Source: Paraburkholderia sp. Ac-20340 (GTDB lineage: Bacteria > Pseudomonadota > Gammaproteobacteria > Burkholderiales > Burkholderiaceae). Taken from it: a stretch of DNA of 64,000 nucleotides. Below the pieces are notes generated by a model. The model was not told the origin of the DNA. It made no database searches and saw nothing but the letters and a program-made list of their open reading frames with translations. Each line of letters starts with the position of its first letter. Positions within the stretch are counted from its first letter, which is position 1. The stretch is from assembly GCF_017104965.1 (NCBI RefSeq), contig NZ_JAAGPR010000001.1:62001-126000 (forward strand), read 5' to 3'. A program made the position numbers and the translations under genes. Shown in pieces: positions 25,322 to 35,504 of this stretch.

Positions 25322-25783
25322 ATGGTATCGGCGATGAACCGTCCATCGTCTTCCGAACCTGTCGATCTCGACGCGCTGGCCGGCGAGCTGCGCGTTTCCG
25401 TCGGCAAGCTGTTGCGCCGCGTCCGCGAACATTCCCAATCCGACGATCTGACTGCGGCGCAGAAGTCCGTGCTTCTGCAACTGGAACGTAGCGGTCCCGC
25501 TACGGTTTCGGCATTGGCGCGCGCGGAAGGCGTGAAGCCGCAATCCATGCGGATCACCGTGGCGGCGCTGGAAGCGCAGGGCGCCGTCAAAGGCAAGGCC
25601 GATCCCGCCGATGGCCGGCAAACCCTCATCGACTTGACGCCCCGGTGCCGCAAGGCGCTCGAAGCGAATCGCGCCGCCAACGAGGACTGGCTGGTGCGCG
25701 CGTTGCAGGCGCAATTATCCGCAAAGGAACAAGCGCAACTCGCCGCCACGGTGGGTTTGCTGCAACGGCTCGCGGACTTCTGA
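25322..25783 (+). CDS. MarR-family transcriptional regulator
   Basis: Up to 153 residues: a helical dimer region, a winged helix (ATVSALARAEGVKPQSMRITVAALEAQGAVKGKADPADGRQTLIDLTPRC) with the typical D-x-R wing, and a C-terminal helix. ATG 25334 is an alternative start four codons in; neither has a strong ribosome site. A perfect 25-bp palindrome directly upstream indicates autorepression. The next gene, a small membrane protein, starts 25 nt after the stop and is probably co-transcribed and co-repressed. The inducing ligand is unknown. Confidence 0.9.
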   Translation: MVSAMNRPSSSEPVDLDALAGELRVSVGKLLRRVREHSQSDDLTAAQKSVLLQLERSGPATVSALARAEGVKPQSMRITVAALEAQGAVKGKADPADGRQTLIDLTPRCRKALEANRAANEDWLVRALQAQLSAKEQAQLAATVGLLQRLADF

Positions 25784-25808
25784 TCAACATCGCATGGGAG
25801 TGTCGAAT

Positions 25809-26138
25809 ATGGAATGGCTGCACCTTGCTGGATATTTTTTTGGCGGTGCGTTTCTCACGAATGCGCTGCCGCATTTCGTGCGCGGCGTGTCAGGGCAGCC
25901 GTTTCAGAGCCCGTTTGCAAATCCGCCTGGCAAAGGGTTGTCGTCGTCTACGGTCAATGTGGTGTGGGGTTTCTTCAATCTCGTGATCGCTTATTTGCTG
26001 GTTTGCCGCGTGGGTGAATTCGCGTTGGACATTACCGCCGATGTCGTGCCATTCGGCGCGGGCATGCTGGCCATGGGCCTCTTCATGGCACGGCATTTCG
26101 GCACATTGCACGGCGGCAATGCGCCTGCGAGTCGATAA
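25809..26138 (+). CDS. Small integral membrane protein
   Basis: 109 residues with about three hydrophobic segments (residues 4-22, 50-68 and 80-97): an N-terminal GYFFGGAFLTNALPHFVRGVSG, a central TVNVVWGFFNLVIAYLLVCRVG and a final GAGMLAMGLFMARHFG. The start is ATG 25809, with GGGAG eight bases upstream; the ATG at 25794 overlaps that ribosome site. It is the second gene of the MarR operon. Function unknown. Under MarR control it may help with export or membrane stress, but that is inference. Confidence 0.75.
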   Translation: MEWLHLAGYFFGGAFLTNALPHFVRGVSGQPFQSPFANPPGKGLSSSTVNVVWGFFNLVIAYLLVCRVGEFALDITADVVPFGAGMLAMGLFMARHFGTLHGGNAPASR

Positions 26139-26326
26139 GCGACTTTGTAAATACCGATTGCAAACATCGGACGAAAGCGCTTCGTCTACTCGTACTTTCC
26201 ACCTTGTTTGCCGCCGGGCACGGCTTTCGCTACTGCGTTTGTTTATCGACCTTCGACGAGTCTCTGCGCACGGCATCGGCTAGACTCGATCCGCAGGGTT
26301 GCGCGATCAACGACGAGTAGACCGAG

Positions 26327-27358
26327 GTGGACGATTCTTCCGATCTGATCATCGCCCGGCCCGAGGGCCTCTATTGCCCGCCTGGCGGCTTTTATATCGA
26401 TCCGTGGCGGCCGGTCGAGCGGGCCGTCATCACGCACGCGCACGCGGATCACGCGCGCTTTGGCCATAGGCGTTATCTCTGCGCGCAGCCGGGGCTCGGT
26501 GTGCTGCTTTCGCGTCTGCCGGGGATCGACGTACAGGGTCTCGCTTACGGCGAAACCATCGATATCGACGGCGTGCGCGTGTCGCTGCATCCGGCCGGAC
26601 ATGTGCTCGGTTCCGCCCAGGTGCGAGTCGAGCACGCGGGGCGCGTGTGGGTGGCGTCCGGCGACTACAAGGTCGAGCCTGATCCCACCTGCGCGCCGTT
26701 CGAGCCCGTGCGCTGCGATACCTTTATCACCGAATCCACTTTCGGTTTGCCGATTTATCGCTGGGAGCCCGCGCAAAGCGTGTTCGACGGTATCGATGCC
26801 TGGTGGCAGCACAATGCCGCGCAAGGCCGTGCTTCGGTGCTGTTCTGCTATGCGTTCGGCAAGGCGCAGCGCGTGCTGGCGAGCGTGAATCGCGGTATTG
26901 GCCCGATCTTCTGTCACGGTGCGGTGGAGACTTTGAATCGTGTCTATCGCGATGCGGGGATTGATCTGCCGGATACGCGGCTGGTCAGCGAGATGCCCGC
27001 GCGCGACAAGGCCGCGTTTCGTGAGGCGCTGGTGATTGCGCCACCTTCGGCGCAGGGCAGCGCGTGGATGCGGCGCTTCGGCGACTATAGCGATGCGTTC
27101 GCATCGGGCTGGATGCGCTTGCGCGGCACGCGGCGCAGGCGCGGTGTGGACCGCGGTTTCGTGCTGTCCGATCACGCCGACTGGCCGGGGCTGCAATACG
27201 CCATCGGCGCGAGTGGCGCACAGCGTGTGATCGTCACGCATGGACAGATCGAGCCGATGGTGCGCTGGCTCACGGAGCAGGGCCTGGAAGCGGGCGCATT
27301 CACCACGGAATACGGCGATGAAGCGAGTGACGCCGATGCTGCGGAAACGCCGCAATGA
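26327..27358 (+). CDS. Ligase-associated MBL-fold DNA exonuclease
   Basis: A 343-residue beta-CASP/metallo-beta-lactamase protein with a GTG start. The metal site HAHADHAR is at residues 37-44, with further ligands at AGHVLGS and ASGDYK, and SDHADWPG near the C-terminus. This is the family fused or linked to ATP-dependent ligase and Lhr-type helicase in bacterial repair cassettes and described as a ligase-associated DNA exonuclease. The last codons overlap the ligase start by 4 nt (ATGA, 27355-27358). It is the first gene of the four-gene repair operon. Confidence 0.92.
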   Translation: MDDSSDLIIARPEGLYCPPGGFYIDPWRPVERAVITHAHADHARFGHRRYLCAQPGLGVLLSRLPGIDVQGLAYGETIDIDGVRVSLHPAGHVLGSAQVRVEHAGRVWVASGDYKVEPDPTCAPFEPVRCDTFITESTFGLPIYRWEPAQSVFDGIDAWWQHNAAQGRASVLFCYAFGKAQRVLASVNRGIGPIFCHGAVETLNRVYRDAGIDLPDTRLVSEMPARDKAAFREALVIAPPSAQGSAWMRRFGDYSDAFASGWMRLRGTRRRRGVDRGFVLSDHADWPGLQYAIGASGAQRVIVTHGQIEPMVRWLTEQGLEAGAFTTEYGDEASDADAAETPQ

Positions 27359-29016
27359 AACGCTTCGCTGCGCTCTATTCCGCGCTGGACGCGACCACCT
27401 CCACGAACGACAAGCTGGAGGCGCTGATTGCGTATTTCGCGAGCGCCCAGCCCGAAGACGCCGCATGGGCCGCGTATTTTCTGGCAGGCGGCAAGCCGCG
27501 CCAGTCGGTGCCCACGCGGCTGCTGGTCGACTGCGCGCGCCAACGCGCGGGCTTGCCGCAATGGTTGTTCGAGGAGTCGTATCAAGCTGTCGGCGATCTT
27601 GCCGAGACCATTGCGCACGTGCTGCCGCCCGCCACGCGCGAAACCGGACTGGGTCTTGCTCAATGGATCGAGGACCGCGTGCTGACCTTGCGCGGCCTCG
27701 ACGTGGATGCGTTGCGCGAGCGTCTGCTGGGCTATTGGGACGAATTGAACTGGAGCGAGCGCTTCCTGTTGACCAAGCTGATCGGCGGCGGTTTTCGTGT
27801 GGGCGTATCGCGGCAACTGGTGGTGCGCGCGCTCGCCCGCGTGGCGGATGTCGATCACAAACGCATCGCGCAGCGCATGGTCGGCTGGACCGATTCGCGT
27901 CAGGCACCCGATGCCGCGCGCTATCTGCGGCTGATCGCGCCGCTGTCCGAAGGCGACGATGCGCTCACCCCGCACGAAAGCGATATCGGTCTGCCTTATC
28001 CGTTCTTTCTCGCGCATCCCTTGCAGGCCGATCCCGCGACGCTGGGCGCAAGCTCGAACTGGATCGCCGAATGGAAGTGGGATGGCATACGCGCGCAATT
28101 GGTCAAGCGTGCGGGGCGTGTGTGGATCTGGTCGCGCGGCGAGGATCTGCTGACCGAGCGCTTTCCCGAACTCGTGGCGCTAGGCGAGGCGTTGCCCGAC
28201 GGCACGGTGATCGACGGGGAAATTCTCGCGTGGGAACCGGGCGCCGATGCGCCTTTACCGTTTGCACGTTTGCAGCCGCGTATCACGCGCAAATCGCTGA
28301 CGAAAAAAGTACTCGCCGAATCGCCTGCCACGATGCTGGCCTACGACCTGCTCGAAATCGAAGGCCGCGATTTGCGCACCGAAGCGCTGGCGCAACGGCG
28401 CGCGCGGCTTGAAGCGCTGGCGCTTTCCTTATCGGCATCGCTTGATTTGCTGCGTGTTTCGCCGCAGGTGGGCGCGGCGAACTGGAGCGAACTCGCCGCA
28501 CTGCGCGAGCAAAGCCGGGCACGCGGCGTCGAAGGGTTGATGTTGAAAGAACGCACGTCGATGTACGGCGTTGGGCGCACCAAGGAAGCGGGTACGTGGT
28601 GGAAGTGGAAGATCGATCCGTATTCGATCGACGCGGTGTTGCTCTACGCGCAGCGCGGGCACGGCCGGCGCGCGAGTCTCTACACGGATTTCACTTTCGC
28701 GGTTTGGGACGAAGCCGCGGGTGTGCGCACGCTGGTGCCTTTTGCGAAGGCATATTCTGGCCTCACCGATGAAGAAATGCGCAAGGTCGACGCCGTGGTG
28801 CGTAAAACGACGATCGAAAAATTTGGCCCGGTGCGTAGCGTGACGCCCACGCTGGTGTTTGAAATCGGCTTCGAGGGGATTCAGGCGAGCCCGCGCCATA
28901 AATCGGGCATCGCGGTGCGCTTTCCACGCATGTTGCGCTGGCGTACCGATAAAACCATCGAAGACGCCGATACGCTTGCCATGCTCAAAGGCTTTCTGCA
29001 TGAGGCGCAGGCATGA
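27355..29016 (+). CDS. ATP-dependent DNA ligase
   Basis: 553 residues. An N-terminal DNA-binding helical domain (about 1-200) is followed by the nucleotidyltransferase core with KWDG, in which Lys241 is the adenylated residue ([12 protein letters not shown]), then [14 protein letters not shown] and WWKWK, the other ligase motifs. A C-terminal OB domain follows ([24 protein letters not shown]). It is distinct from the NAD-dependent housekeeping LigA. It overlaps both neighbours by ATGA, so it is translationally coupled with the exonuclease and the helicase. The role is probably accessory repair of DNA breaks or damage. Confidence 0.95.
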   Translation: MKRFAALYSALDATTSTNDKLEALIAYFASAQPEDAAWAAYFLAGGKPRQSVPTRLLVDCARQRAGLPQWLFEESYQAVGDLAETIAHVLPPATRETGLGLAQWIEDRVLTLRGLDVDALRERLLGYWDELNWSERFLLTKLIGGGFRVGVSRQLVVRALARVADVDHKRIAQRMVGWTDSRQAPDAARYLRLIAPLSEGDDALTPHESDIGLPYPFFLAHPLQADPATLGASSNWIAEWKWDGIRAQLVKRAGRVWIWSRGEDLLTERFPELVALGEALPDGTVIDGEILAWEPGADAPLPFARLQPRITRKSLTKKVLAESPATMLAYDLLEIEGRDLRTEALAQRRARLEALALSLSASLDLLRVSPQVGAANWSELAALREQSRARGVEGLMLKERTSMYGVGRTKEAGTWWKWKIDPYSIDAVLLYAQRGHGRRASLYTDFTFAVWDEAAGVRTLVPFAKAYSGLTDEEMRKVDAVVRKTTIEKFGPVRSVTPTLVFEIGFEGIQASPRHKSGIAVRFPRMLRWRTDKTIEDADTLAMLKGFLHEAQA

Positions 29017-31595
29017 ATGCGCCGCGTCCGCGCCGGGTTCCGCGCACACGCGAGGCGCAGGCGAAACATGATGCCGCCGCCGCCGCGCACTTCAATCCGG
29101 CGCCATTCGAATACGACGCGAGCGAAGCAGAAAAGCCCATTGAACAACGTATTGCGCAATGGTTTGAAGCGCGCGGCTGGCAGCCGTTTGAGTTCCAGCA
29201 GACGGTATGGCGCGAAATCGCTCGCGGCGCGAGCGGGCTGCTGCATGCGAGTACCGGCGCCGGTAAAACGTGGGCGGTCTGGCTCGGCGCGCTGGCGGCC
29301 TATGAGGGCAAACCTGCGCTGCCGGGGCGCACACTATTGCCTGCGCCGCTCACCGTGCTCTGGATCACGCCGATGCGCGCGCTTGCCGCCGATAGCGCGC
29401 GTGCCTTGCAACTGGCGGTGAAAGAGTTGGGCGTGCCGTGGACGGTCGGGCTGCGCACGGGCGATACCTCATCCACCGAGCGGGCGCGCCAGAACCGCCG
29501 CATGCCGTCGGCGCTCGTCACCACGCCCGAAAGCCTGACGCTGATGCTCACACGCGCGGACGCGCAGGAAGCGCTCGCCCACGTGCGGCTCGTGATCGTC
29601 GACGAATGGCATGAACTGCTGGGCAACAAGCGCGGCACGCAGACGCAACTTGCGATTGCGCGCCTCGCACACTGGCGGCCGGAGTTGCAGGTGTGGGGCC
29701 TGTCGGCCACGCTCGGCAATCTTGCGCTGGCCCACGATGCGTTGCTGCATGCGGTGCGTACGCCGCGCGTGGTCGTGCGCGGCGCGCAGCCTAAAACGCT
29801 GATCGTCGATACGCTAATCCCCGAGACCATCGAGCGCTTTCCGTGGGGCGGCCATCTGGGCACGCGCCAGGTGGGTGCCGTCGCCGACGAAATCGACGCT
29901 GTGCAAAGTGCTTTGGTGTTTACGAATACGCGCTCGCAGTCGGAGATCTGGTATCGCGCGCTGCTTGAACGGCGTCCCGAATGGGCGGGGCTGATCGCGC
30001 TGCATCATGGTTCGCTCGATCAGGAGGTGCGCGAATGGGTCGAGCTGGGTTTGAAGAATGGGCAACTCAAAGTGGTTGTGTGCACATCGAGTCTCGATCT
30101 GGGTGTGGATTTTCTGCCTGTGGAGCGGGTGTTCCAGATTGGCTCGCCCAAAGGTGTTGCGCGACTCATGCAGCGCGCTGGCCGATCCGGCCACGCACCG
30201 GGGCGCACGTCGCGCGTCACCATCGTGCCGACTCACGCGCTCGAACTGGTCGAAGCCGCTGCCGCGCGATGGGCGATCGAATCCGGGCGAATCGAGGGCC
30301 GCGAAATGCCGCTCAAACCGCTCGATGTGCTGGTCCAGCATCTGGTGACGGTGGCGATTGGCGGCGGCTTCACGCCGGCTGCATTATTCGACGAAGTACG
30401 GACGGCCTATGCTTACCGCGATCTCACGCAGGCCGAATTCGACTGGGCGCTGGCCTTTGTCGAGCGCGGCGGTGCGTCGCTGGCGGCGTATCCCGACTTT
30501 CATCGTGTGGTTGTGGACGCGCAGGGTGTCTATCGCGTTCCGCGCGACGATCTGGTTCGCAGACATCGTAACAACGTCGGCACAATCGTTGCTAACGCAA
30601 CGATAAACGTTGCGTATATGAGCGGCGGACGGATTGGTGCGATGGAGGAATCGTTTATCTCGCGTCTGAAGCCCGGCGATGTCTTTACGTTTGGCGGCCG
30701 CTCGCTCGAACTGGTGCGTGTACGCGAGATGACCGCTTATGTGAAGCGCGCCACTTCATCGCGTGGAGCCATGCCGCAATGGGCGGGCAGCAAGATGCCC
30801 TTGTCGTCCGAACTGGCCGAGGCTTCACTGGTGATGCTCGCACGCGCCAGCGATGGCATTTACGACGAACCGGAGATGCGTGCGATCAAGCCGCTGCTGG
30901 AGATACAGGCGCGCTGGTCGGCGCTGCCAGGTCCTGGCGTGCTGGTTGCCGAGCACGTGCGTTCGCGCGAAGGACATCACTTCTTTTGTTACCCGTTTGC
31001 CGGGCGCATGGCGCATATCGGGCTGGGTTCCTTGATCGCATGGCGTGTCGCGCGCGAGCAGCCTGGTACGTTTTCGATATCGATGAACGACTATGGTTTC
31101 GAGTTGTTGTCTGCGCAATCATTTGAATGGCAGGCCTTGATCGACAAGGGTCTGCTTTCGCCTGACAATCTCGAACACGATATTCTCGCGAGTCTCAATG
31201 CCTCCGAGCTTTCCGCGCGCCGCTTTCGCGAAATCGCGCGCGTTTCGGGGCTGGTTTTTCAGGGGCATCCGGGGCAACAGAAAAGCGCGCGGCAATTGCA
31301 GGCGTCCAGCGGCCTCTTTTACGAAGTGTTCCGCAAGCACGACAGCGCGAATCTGTTGCTTGAACAGGCCGATCGCGAAGTCATGTTGCAGGAACTCGAA
31401 TTTCAGCGCATACGCGCGGCACTGGTGCGGATGAACGAAAGCCGGCTGGTGTTGACGCAGCCGATCAAACCCACGCCGTTTGCGTTTCCCCTGATTGTTG
31501 GACGGTTGCGCGAAAAGATCACGACAGAGAAACTAGCCGATCGCGTCGAGCGTATGCTTGCAGAACTCGAAAAGGCCGCGCAGCGCCCGGAATAA
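29013..31595 (+). CDS. Ligase-associated Lhr-type DExH helicase
   Basis: An 860-residue superfamily-2 helicase of the Lhr-core class. Walker A STGAGKT is at residues 80-86, the motif II box DEWH at 197-200, motif III LSATLGN, and motif [10 protein letters not shown]. It has the C-terminal winged-helix/Lhr-specific domains ([19 protein letters not shown]...). Lhr-core enzymes are 3'-5' translocases that unwind RNA:DNA hybrids. The start overlaps the ligase stop by 4 nt. The PdeM gene follows after 3 nt, completing the known Lhr-ligase-exonuclease-phosphoesterase set. Confidence 0.95.
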   Translation: MNAPRPRRVPRTREAQAKHDAAAAAHFNPAPFEYDASEAEKPIEQRIAQWFEARGWQPFEFQQTVWREIARGASGLLHASTGAGKTWAVWLGALAAYEGKPALPGRTLLPAPLTVLWITPMRALAADSARALQLAVKELGVPWTVGLRTGDTSSTERARQNRRMPSALVTTPESLTLMLTRADAQEALAHVRLVIVDEWHELLGNKRGTQTQLAIARLAHWRPELQVWGLSATLGNLALAHDALLHAVRTPRVVVRGAQPKTLIVDTLIPETIERFPWGGHLGTRQVGAVADEIDAVQSALVFTNTRSQSEIWYRALLERRPEWAGLIALHHGSLDQEVREWVELGLKNGQLKVVVCTSSLDLGVDFLPVERVFQIGSPKGVARLMQRAGRSGHAPGRTSRVTIVPTHALELVEAAAARWAIESGRIEGREMPLKPLDVLVQHLVTVAIGGGFTPAALFDEVRTAYAYRDLTQAEFDWALAFVERGGASLAAYPDFHRVVVDAQGVYRVPRDDLVRRHRNNVGTIVANATINVAYMSGGRIGAMEESFISRLKPGDVFTFGGRSLELVRVREMTAYVKRATSSRGAMPQWAGSKMPLSSELAEASLVMLARASDGIYDEPEMRAIKPLLEIQARWSALPGPGVLVAEHVRSREGHHFFCYPFAGRMAHIGLGSLIAWRVAREQPGTFSISMNDYGFELLSAQSFEWQALIDKGLLSPDNLEHDILASLNASELSARRFREIARVSGLVFQGHPGQQKSARQLQASSGLFYEVFRKHDSANLLLEQADREVMLQELEFQRIRAALVRMNESRLVLTQPIKPTPFAFPLIVGRLREKITTEKLADRVERMLAELEKAAQRPE

Positions 31596-31598
31596 GCC

Positions 31599-32264
31599 AT
31601 GTCCTCTCAAACCTTGACGATCGACCTTCACGGCCACGCGCTCATACTTTCTGCGTTACGCGGGGCGTTCGATCCTGTGCTCAAAACCCTGTTTGTCGCC
31701 GATGTGCATCTGGGCAAGGACGCGGTGTTTCGCGCGCGTGGTATTCCGGTGCCGGCGGGATCGAGCAAAGAAACGCTCGCGCGACTCACCGGTCTGATTG
31801 CCTTGCACCAGCCCGAATCGATCGTTTTTCTCGGCGATTTGCTGCACGCGCGCGAATCGCATGCAGACGAAACGCTCAATGAATTGCGCCGATGGCGCTT
31901 GATGCACGCTGACCTGCGCCTCGTGCTGGTAGAAGGCAATCACGATAAACACGCGGGCGCGCTGGCGGATGAGTTTGGCATAGAGACGGTATTGGAGCCT
32001 TATCGGCTGGGACCGTGGGCGCTTTGTCATCATCCGCAGAATGTCGACGATGCCTATGTGCTTGCCGGGCACGAACATCCTGTGATTCGACTCGCAACGG
32101 GTTTCGATCGCGTGCGCGTGCCGTGCTTTCGGCTTGGTGAGCGTATGGGCGTATTGCCGGCGTTCGGCGCATTTACCGGTGGGTTCGAAATCGACACGAC
32201 GGCCGCGCGTGACGATGTGTATGCGGTGGCGGGGGAGCGGGTCATACGAATACGAAAGCCATAG
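31599..32264 (+). CDS. pdeM: Ligase-associated phosphoesterase PdeM
   Basis: A 221-residue calcineurin-like metallophosphoesterase. Metal ligands are visible as ADVHLGK (Asp35, His37), GDLLHAR, EGNHDK, CHHP and GHEHP, in the usual order. The family is described as a ligase-associated DNA damage response endonuclease and is fused or adjacent to Lhr-core helicases. It starts 3 nt after the helicase stop and is the last gene of the repair operon. A convergent DUF2628-like gene begins its end 22 nt later with no obvious terminator. Confidence 0.92.
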   Translation: MSSQTLTIDLHGHALILSALRGAFDPVLKTLFVADVHLGKDAVFRARGIPVPAGSSKETLARLTGLIALHQPESIVFLGDLLHARESHADETLNELRRWRLMHADLRLVLVEGNHDKHAGALADEFGIETVLEPYRLGPWALCHHPQNVDDAYVLAGHEHPVIRLATGFDRVRVPCFRLGERMGVLPAFGAFTGGFEIDTTAARDDVYAVAGERVIRIRKP

Positions 32265-32285
32265 CCCAATCCCCTCCGCTTTGGC

Positions 32286-32735
32286 TTAACGCCAGCGCAG
32301 GCCCTGAAACGGATTCCAGCCGTTGTCGCCTTTAATTTGCTTGAGATAATACGAGTAGTTCACGCACAAGGCATAGAGCGCACCCAGGCCGCAATTAATG
32401 CCGATATCCACGGCATTCGGAACATCAATGCCCGTCGTCGCTTCGAATAGTATTTCGATGACGATGGTCGCGAGCATGATGCCCCACAACGTCAGCGCAC
32501 GGCGCCACATGCCAAGGCAGATAAAGTAGAACGGACCGAAAAAGAACCCGAGGTAACTCATATTGATGAGGCGCTTTTTGCCGCGCGGCAATGTCTTGAA
32601 TACCTCGCGCGCCGCGGGTGACGTCAGCGGACCATGCGTTTCGAAAAACGCGAAACGCTCGCGCCATTTAGGCTTCGTTTCGGGATCGTTCATCACGGCG
32701 GTATAGCGATCTTCGCTTTCGGTAATGGTATTCAA
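32286..32735 (-). CDS. DUF2628-like membrane protein
   Basis: A 149-residue protein with a soluble, charged N-terminal 55 residues (RERFAFFETHGPL...) and then hydrophobic segments. SYLGFFFGPFYFICLGMWRRAL is the typical DUF2628 core. A TTG start is inferred at 32735 because AGGAGAT stands seven bases before it; the next ATG is 45 nt inside. Function unknown; family members are small inner-membrane proteins. It is monocistronic and faces the repair operon. Confidence 0.8.
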   Translation of the reverse strand: MNTITESEDRYTAVMNDPETKPKWRERFAFFETHGPLTSPAAREVFKTLPRGKKRLINMSYLGFFFGPFYFICLGMWRRALTLWGIMLATIVIEILFEATTGIDVPNAVDIGINCGLGALYALCVNYSYYLKQIKGDNGWNPFQGLRWR

Positions 32736-32929
32736 CGCGGATCTCCTCGGGATTTTTTACCCGCACGCCAAATATTTATGCGAGGCGGGTATTATCGGAA
32801 TGATTTTCTGAATTGCGGCAGATTTTATCCAGTGGCCGCAATCATACCCGGAGTTAAGCGTATTTTTATGACGAATTGATATAGCCGGTTCAATCGCGAT
32901 ACGCAGAAAGGAAAGCGGCGATTTATTTG

Positions 32930-33772
32930 TCAAAGCCCCAGACAGACGGCTCCAGCCGCAACGATCAGGCAGGCGAGCCAGCGTGCTGCACTGACTTTCT
33001 CGCGCAACACCATGCGCCCGATCAGCACCGCGAACACCACACTGGTTTCGCGCAATGCCGACACCGCGCCCATCGCGCCGGACTGAAGCGCCCAGATCAC
33101 AATGCCGTAGGCCGCGATCGACACCAGGCCGCCCGCTATCGACGAGACAATCGACAGCGGTTCGGCGCGTACAGGTTGCCAGAGCGATCCGAATCCACGC
33201 ATGGCCACAAACAGCACCGGCATCAGCCAATAAAACAGAAACATCCATGCTGTGTAGGCGAGCGATTGACCATCGGACAAACGCACACCGATGCCGTCGA
33301 TGACGGTGTACAGCGCGATGGTCGCGCCGGTCGTGAGCGCGGCCAGCAAACCGCCGCGCGTGACATGCCGCCCCAGCAGCGCGATGGCAATGATGCCGCC
33401 GGAAATCATGACGTTCCCGAGCGCATGCAAAGGTCCGATTGCTTCGTGCGCGAAAAGAGCCGCGCCGAGCGCGACGAGCAGCGGCGACGAACCACGCGCG
33501 ATCGGATAGGCGAGCGCGAGATCATTGCGTCGATACGACCGGACAAGGCTAACGTTATAAAAAATATGCACGAGGCCCGAAGCGATGATGTAAGGCCAAG
33601 AGGCAACCGCCGGTAGCGGATTGATCAGGATGACGAATGAAGAGGCCGACGCAATGGCGATACTCATCCACGTCAGGGAGAGAAAACGATCGCGATTGCC
33701 ATGCAGCATCGCGTTCCAGCTTGCGTGGAGCAGAGCGGCAAGGAGAACAATGCCGCCGGTGTAGCTGAGCAT
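32930..33772 (-). CDS. EamA/DMT-family transporter
   Basis: 280 residues with ten hydrophobic segments in two EamA repeats: HASWNAMLHGNRD and LVHIFYNVSLVRSYRRNDLALAYPIARGSSPLL in the first half, YTVIDGIG and SALRETSVVFAVLIGRMVLREKV in the second. The start is ATG 33772; upstream in-frame codons run into the regulatory region of the divergent LysR gene. No clear Shine-Dalgarno is seen. The family exports amino acids or other metabolites. The divergent GcvA-like regulator 118 nt away is the probable controller. Confidence 0.85.
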   Translation of the reverse strand: MLSYTGGIVLLAALLHASWNAMLHGNRDRFLSLTWMSIAIASASSFVILINPLPAVASWPYIIASGLVHIFYNVSLVRSYRRNDLALAYPIARGSSPLLVALGAALFAHEAIGPLHALGNVMISGGIIAIALLGRHVTRGGLLAALTTGATIALYTVIDGIGVRLSDGQSLAYTAWMFLFYWLMPVLFVAMRGFGSLWQPVRAEPLSIVSSIAGGLVSIAAYGIVIWALQSGAMGAVSALRETSVVFAVLIGRMVLREKVSAARWLACLIVAAGAVCLGL

Positions 33773-33835
33773 ATCGGTTTGGAGAGGAAAGAAAATGCGT
33801 CGGTTAATCGGATAGTTGGAAGAATATCTATCTTG

Positions 33836-33884
33836 TCTGGGACCGACAAACCAGATAAATTGCGATGTCGAATTAGATAATCTA
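33836..33884. promoter_or_regulatory. LTTR-like dyads upstream of GcvA-type regulator
   Basis: TCTGG (33836-33840) and CCAGA (33851-33855) are inverted arms 10 bases apart. TAGAT-A-ATCTA (33874-33884) is a second perfect dyad directly before the ATG at 33891. Two dyads in a divergent LysR promoter fit recognition and activation sites. Confidence 0.4.
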
Positions 33885-33890
33885 TCCCGA

Positions 33891-34781
33891 ATGAAACCGA
33901 TATTGCCTCCGCTCAACGCCTTGCGGGCCTTCGAGGCTGCGGGGCGGCTGGGCAGCTTCAAGGAAGCCGCGGCGGAACTGCATGTCACGCCTGGCGCGGT
34001 AAGCCAGCAGGTGCGGGTGCTGGAGGAGTGGTTGGGCGCGGCGTTGTTCGAGCGGCACAACCGGCATGTGGCGCTTACGCCGGCCGCGCAGGTCTATCTG
34101 GAGGAAATCGGCCCGCTGTTCGAGCAGCTTTCGCTGGCGAGCGCACGATATGGCGTGCCTCGCGCGGTTTCGCGAACGCTTTCTGTGAGCGCGCTGGCGA
34201 CGTTCACGCTGCGCTGGCTGGTGCCGCGGCTCGCGAGATTTCGCGCTGAATATCCTGAGATCGAGGTCAAGGTGGACACGTCGAACGGGCCGCTGGAAAG
34301 TCTCGAAGCCCGTTATGACGTGATCATTCGCGGCGGCCCCGATACGTTTTATGGCTATTCGGCGCGGCCATTTCTATCCGACGAGCGCTTGCCGGTCTGT
34401 AGCCCGGCGCTGCTGGAGCGCGTGCCGCTGCAATCGCCCGACGACTTGCGCCAACATACGCTGCTGCACGCTTCGAGTCTTCCGCGGCTATGGCCGGATT
34501 GGCTGGCGCGTGCGCGGGTTCCTGCGCTCAAGCCCGCGGCGGCGCTGACCTTCGATCATTTCTATTTGACCTTGCAGGCAGCGATCGATGGGATTGGTAT
34601 CGCAATGGGGCCTACCGCGCTGGTTTCGGATGATCTTGCTGCGGGTCGTCTGGTCGCTCCGTTTTCCGGGCCGCGTTTGCCGTCGCGAAGTTATTGCGCG
34701 TACGTGCCGGATGAGAAGGCGGACGATGAACGGGTGGGAGTGTTTTGCGCGTGGCTGGAGCGCGAGGGGCGCGGGGAGTGA
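33891..34781 (+). CDS. LysR-family regulator, GcvA-like
   Basis: A 296-residue LTTR. MKPILPPLNALRAFEAAGRLGSFKEAAAELHVTPGAVSQQVRVLEEWLG is the typical GcvA-type opening, and the effector domain ends GVFCAWLERE. The start at 33891 fits the family; a longer frame from 33816 runs through two dyads and adds residues unlike any LTTR. It is divergent from the EamA transporter gene, which is its likely target. The ligand is unknown. Confidence 0.92.
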   Translation: MKPILPPLNALRAFEAAGRLGSFKEAAAELHVTPGAVSQQVRVLEEWLGAALFERHNRHVALTPAAQVYLEEIGPLFEQLSLASARYGVPRAVSRTLSVSALATFTLRWLVPRLARFRAEYPEIEVKVDTSNGPLESLEARYDVIIRGGPDTFYGYSARPFLSDERLPVCSPALLERVPLQSPDDLRQHTLLHASSLPRLWPDWLARARVPALKPAAALTFDHFYLTLQAAIDGIGIAMGPTALVSDDLAAGRLVAPFSGPRLPSRSYCAYVPDEKADDERVGVFCAWLEREGRGE

Positions 34782-34846
34782 GTTCGATATTGTGTGGGTG
34801 GGAATGGCAGCCAGACTGCGCTTGTTGTACGACCGTTTTAAATCGG

Positions 34847-34877
34847 CTTTAGACAGGCTTTCAGACTCATTCTAAAG
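34847..34877. promoter_or_regulatory. CTTTAGA inverted repeat
   Basis: CTTTAGA (34847-34853) and TCTAAAG (34871-34877) are perfect inverted arms with a 17-nt spacer in the AT-rich region upstream of the lipoprotein gene. Whether it is an operator or a chance dyad cannot be told. Confidence 0.25.
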
Positions 34878-34940
34878 TTTCCACGCCAAGGTGCCGTTTA
34901 CGCTCCTGACGATTAGAAAATAAATACGATGGGAACGAAT

Positions 34941-35435
34941 ATGCGAAAAATCGGTTGTTTGTCCACGTTGCTTGTGGTTTCGGCTTTATCTGGATGCGGC
35001 GTGTTGGGGCCTTCGGAATATAAAGAGCCGGCGAACGACGACGCTGCTACGCTTGTTTTCAGCAAGGGCGGCCACATGCTGGTGATACCCAATATTTACA
35101 CCGGGGCGGCCGAATGCACAGACCGCACGCGCCTGCCGCCCATTCCCGATGATGGCGAAGTGGTAAGAAAGATCGCGGCGGGCCAGCCGATTTCGTTTTC
35201 GCTTTCGCGCACGGAAGGCTATCTTGGAGATGGTTGCGTCGTTACTGCCACCTTCACCCCAGTGCCAAACCACCGGTACCTGGCACAGGTGAAGGGACAT
35301 GGCACTACGTGCCATCTGGAGCTCAACGATGCGGGCAAGCCTGGCGATGAATATGTCCCGCCAAAGGCTGTGGCGAAAGAAGACCGTAAATGGCATCGCC
35401 CCTTGAGCGAGAGCGGACCCTTTTGCACCGAGTAG
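34941..35435 (+). CDS. Putative lipoprotein
   Basis: 164 residues. The signal MRKIGCLSTLLVVSALSGC has a lipobox LSGC, giving a lipidated Cys19. The mature part is a small beta-rich domain with four further cysteines (AECTDRTRLPP, DGCVVTATF, TTCHLEL, GPFC), which could form two disulfides in the periplasm. The start at 34941 is preferred over 34929 because it gives a standard signal and a GGGAACG sequence lies upstream. No family recognised; function unknown. It is convergent with another lipoprotein gene on the minus strand. Confidence 0.75.
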   Translation: MRKIGCLSTLLVVSALSGCGVLGPSEYKEPANDDAATLVFSKGGHMLVIPNIYTGAAECTDRTRLPPIPDDGEVVRKIAAGQPISFSLSRTEGYLGDGCVVTATFTPVPNHRYLAQVKGHGTTCHLELNDAGKPGDEYVPPKAVAKEDRKWHRPLSESGPFCTE

Positions 35436-35504
35436 CCGGGAAGCGCAAGGATAAAGCCAGGCCTTGTACGGGCATATTCAAGTTTCATCGCGCGATCCCC
35501 TGCG

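Noticed and set aside
26243..27907. 554-codon minus-strand frame opposite the exonuclease and ligase genes
   Set aside because: Spans two overlapping real genes on the other strand; Arg-rich and without motif.
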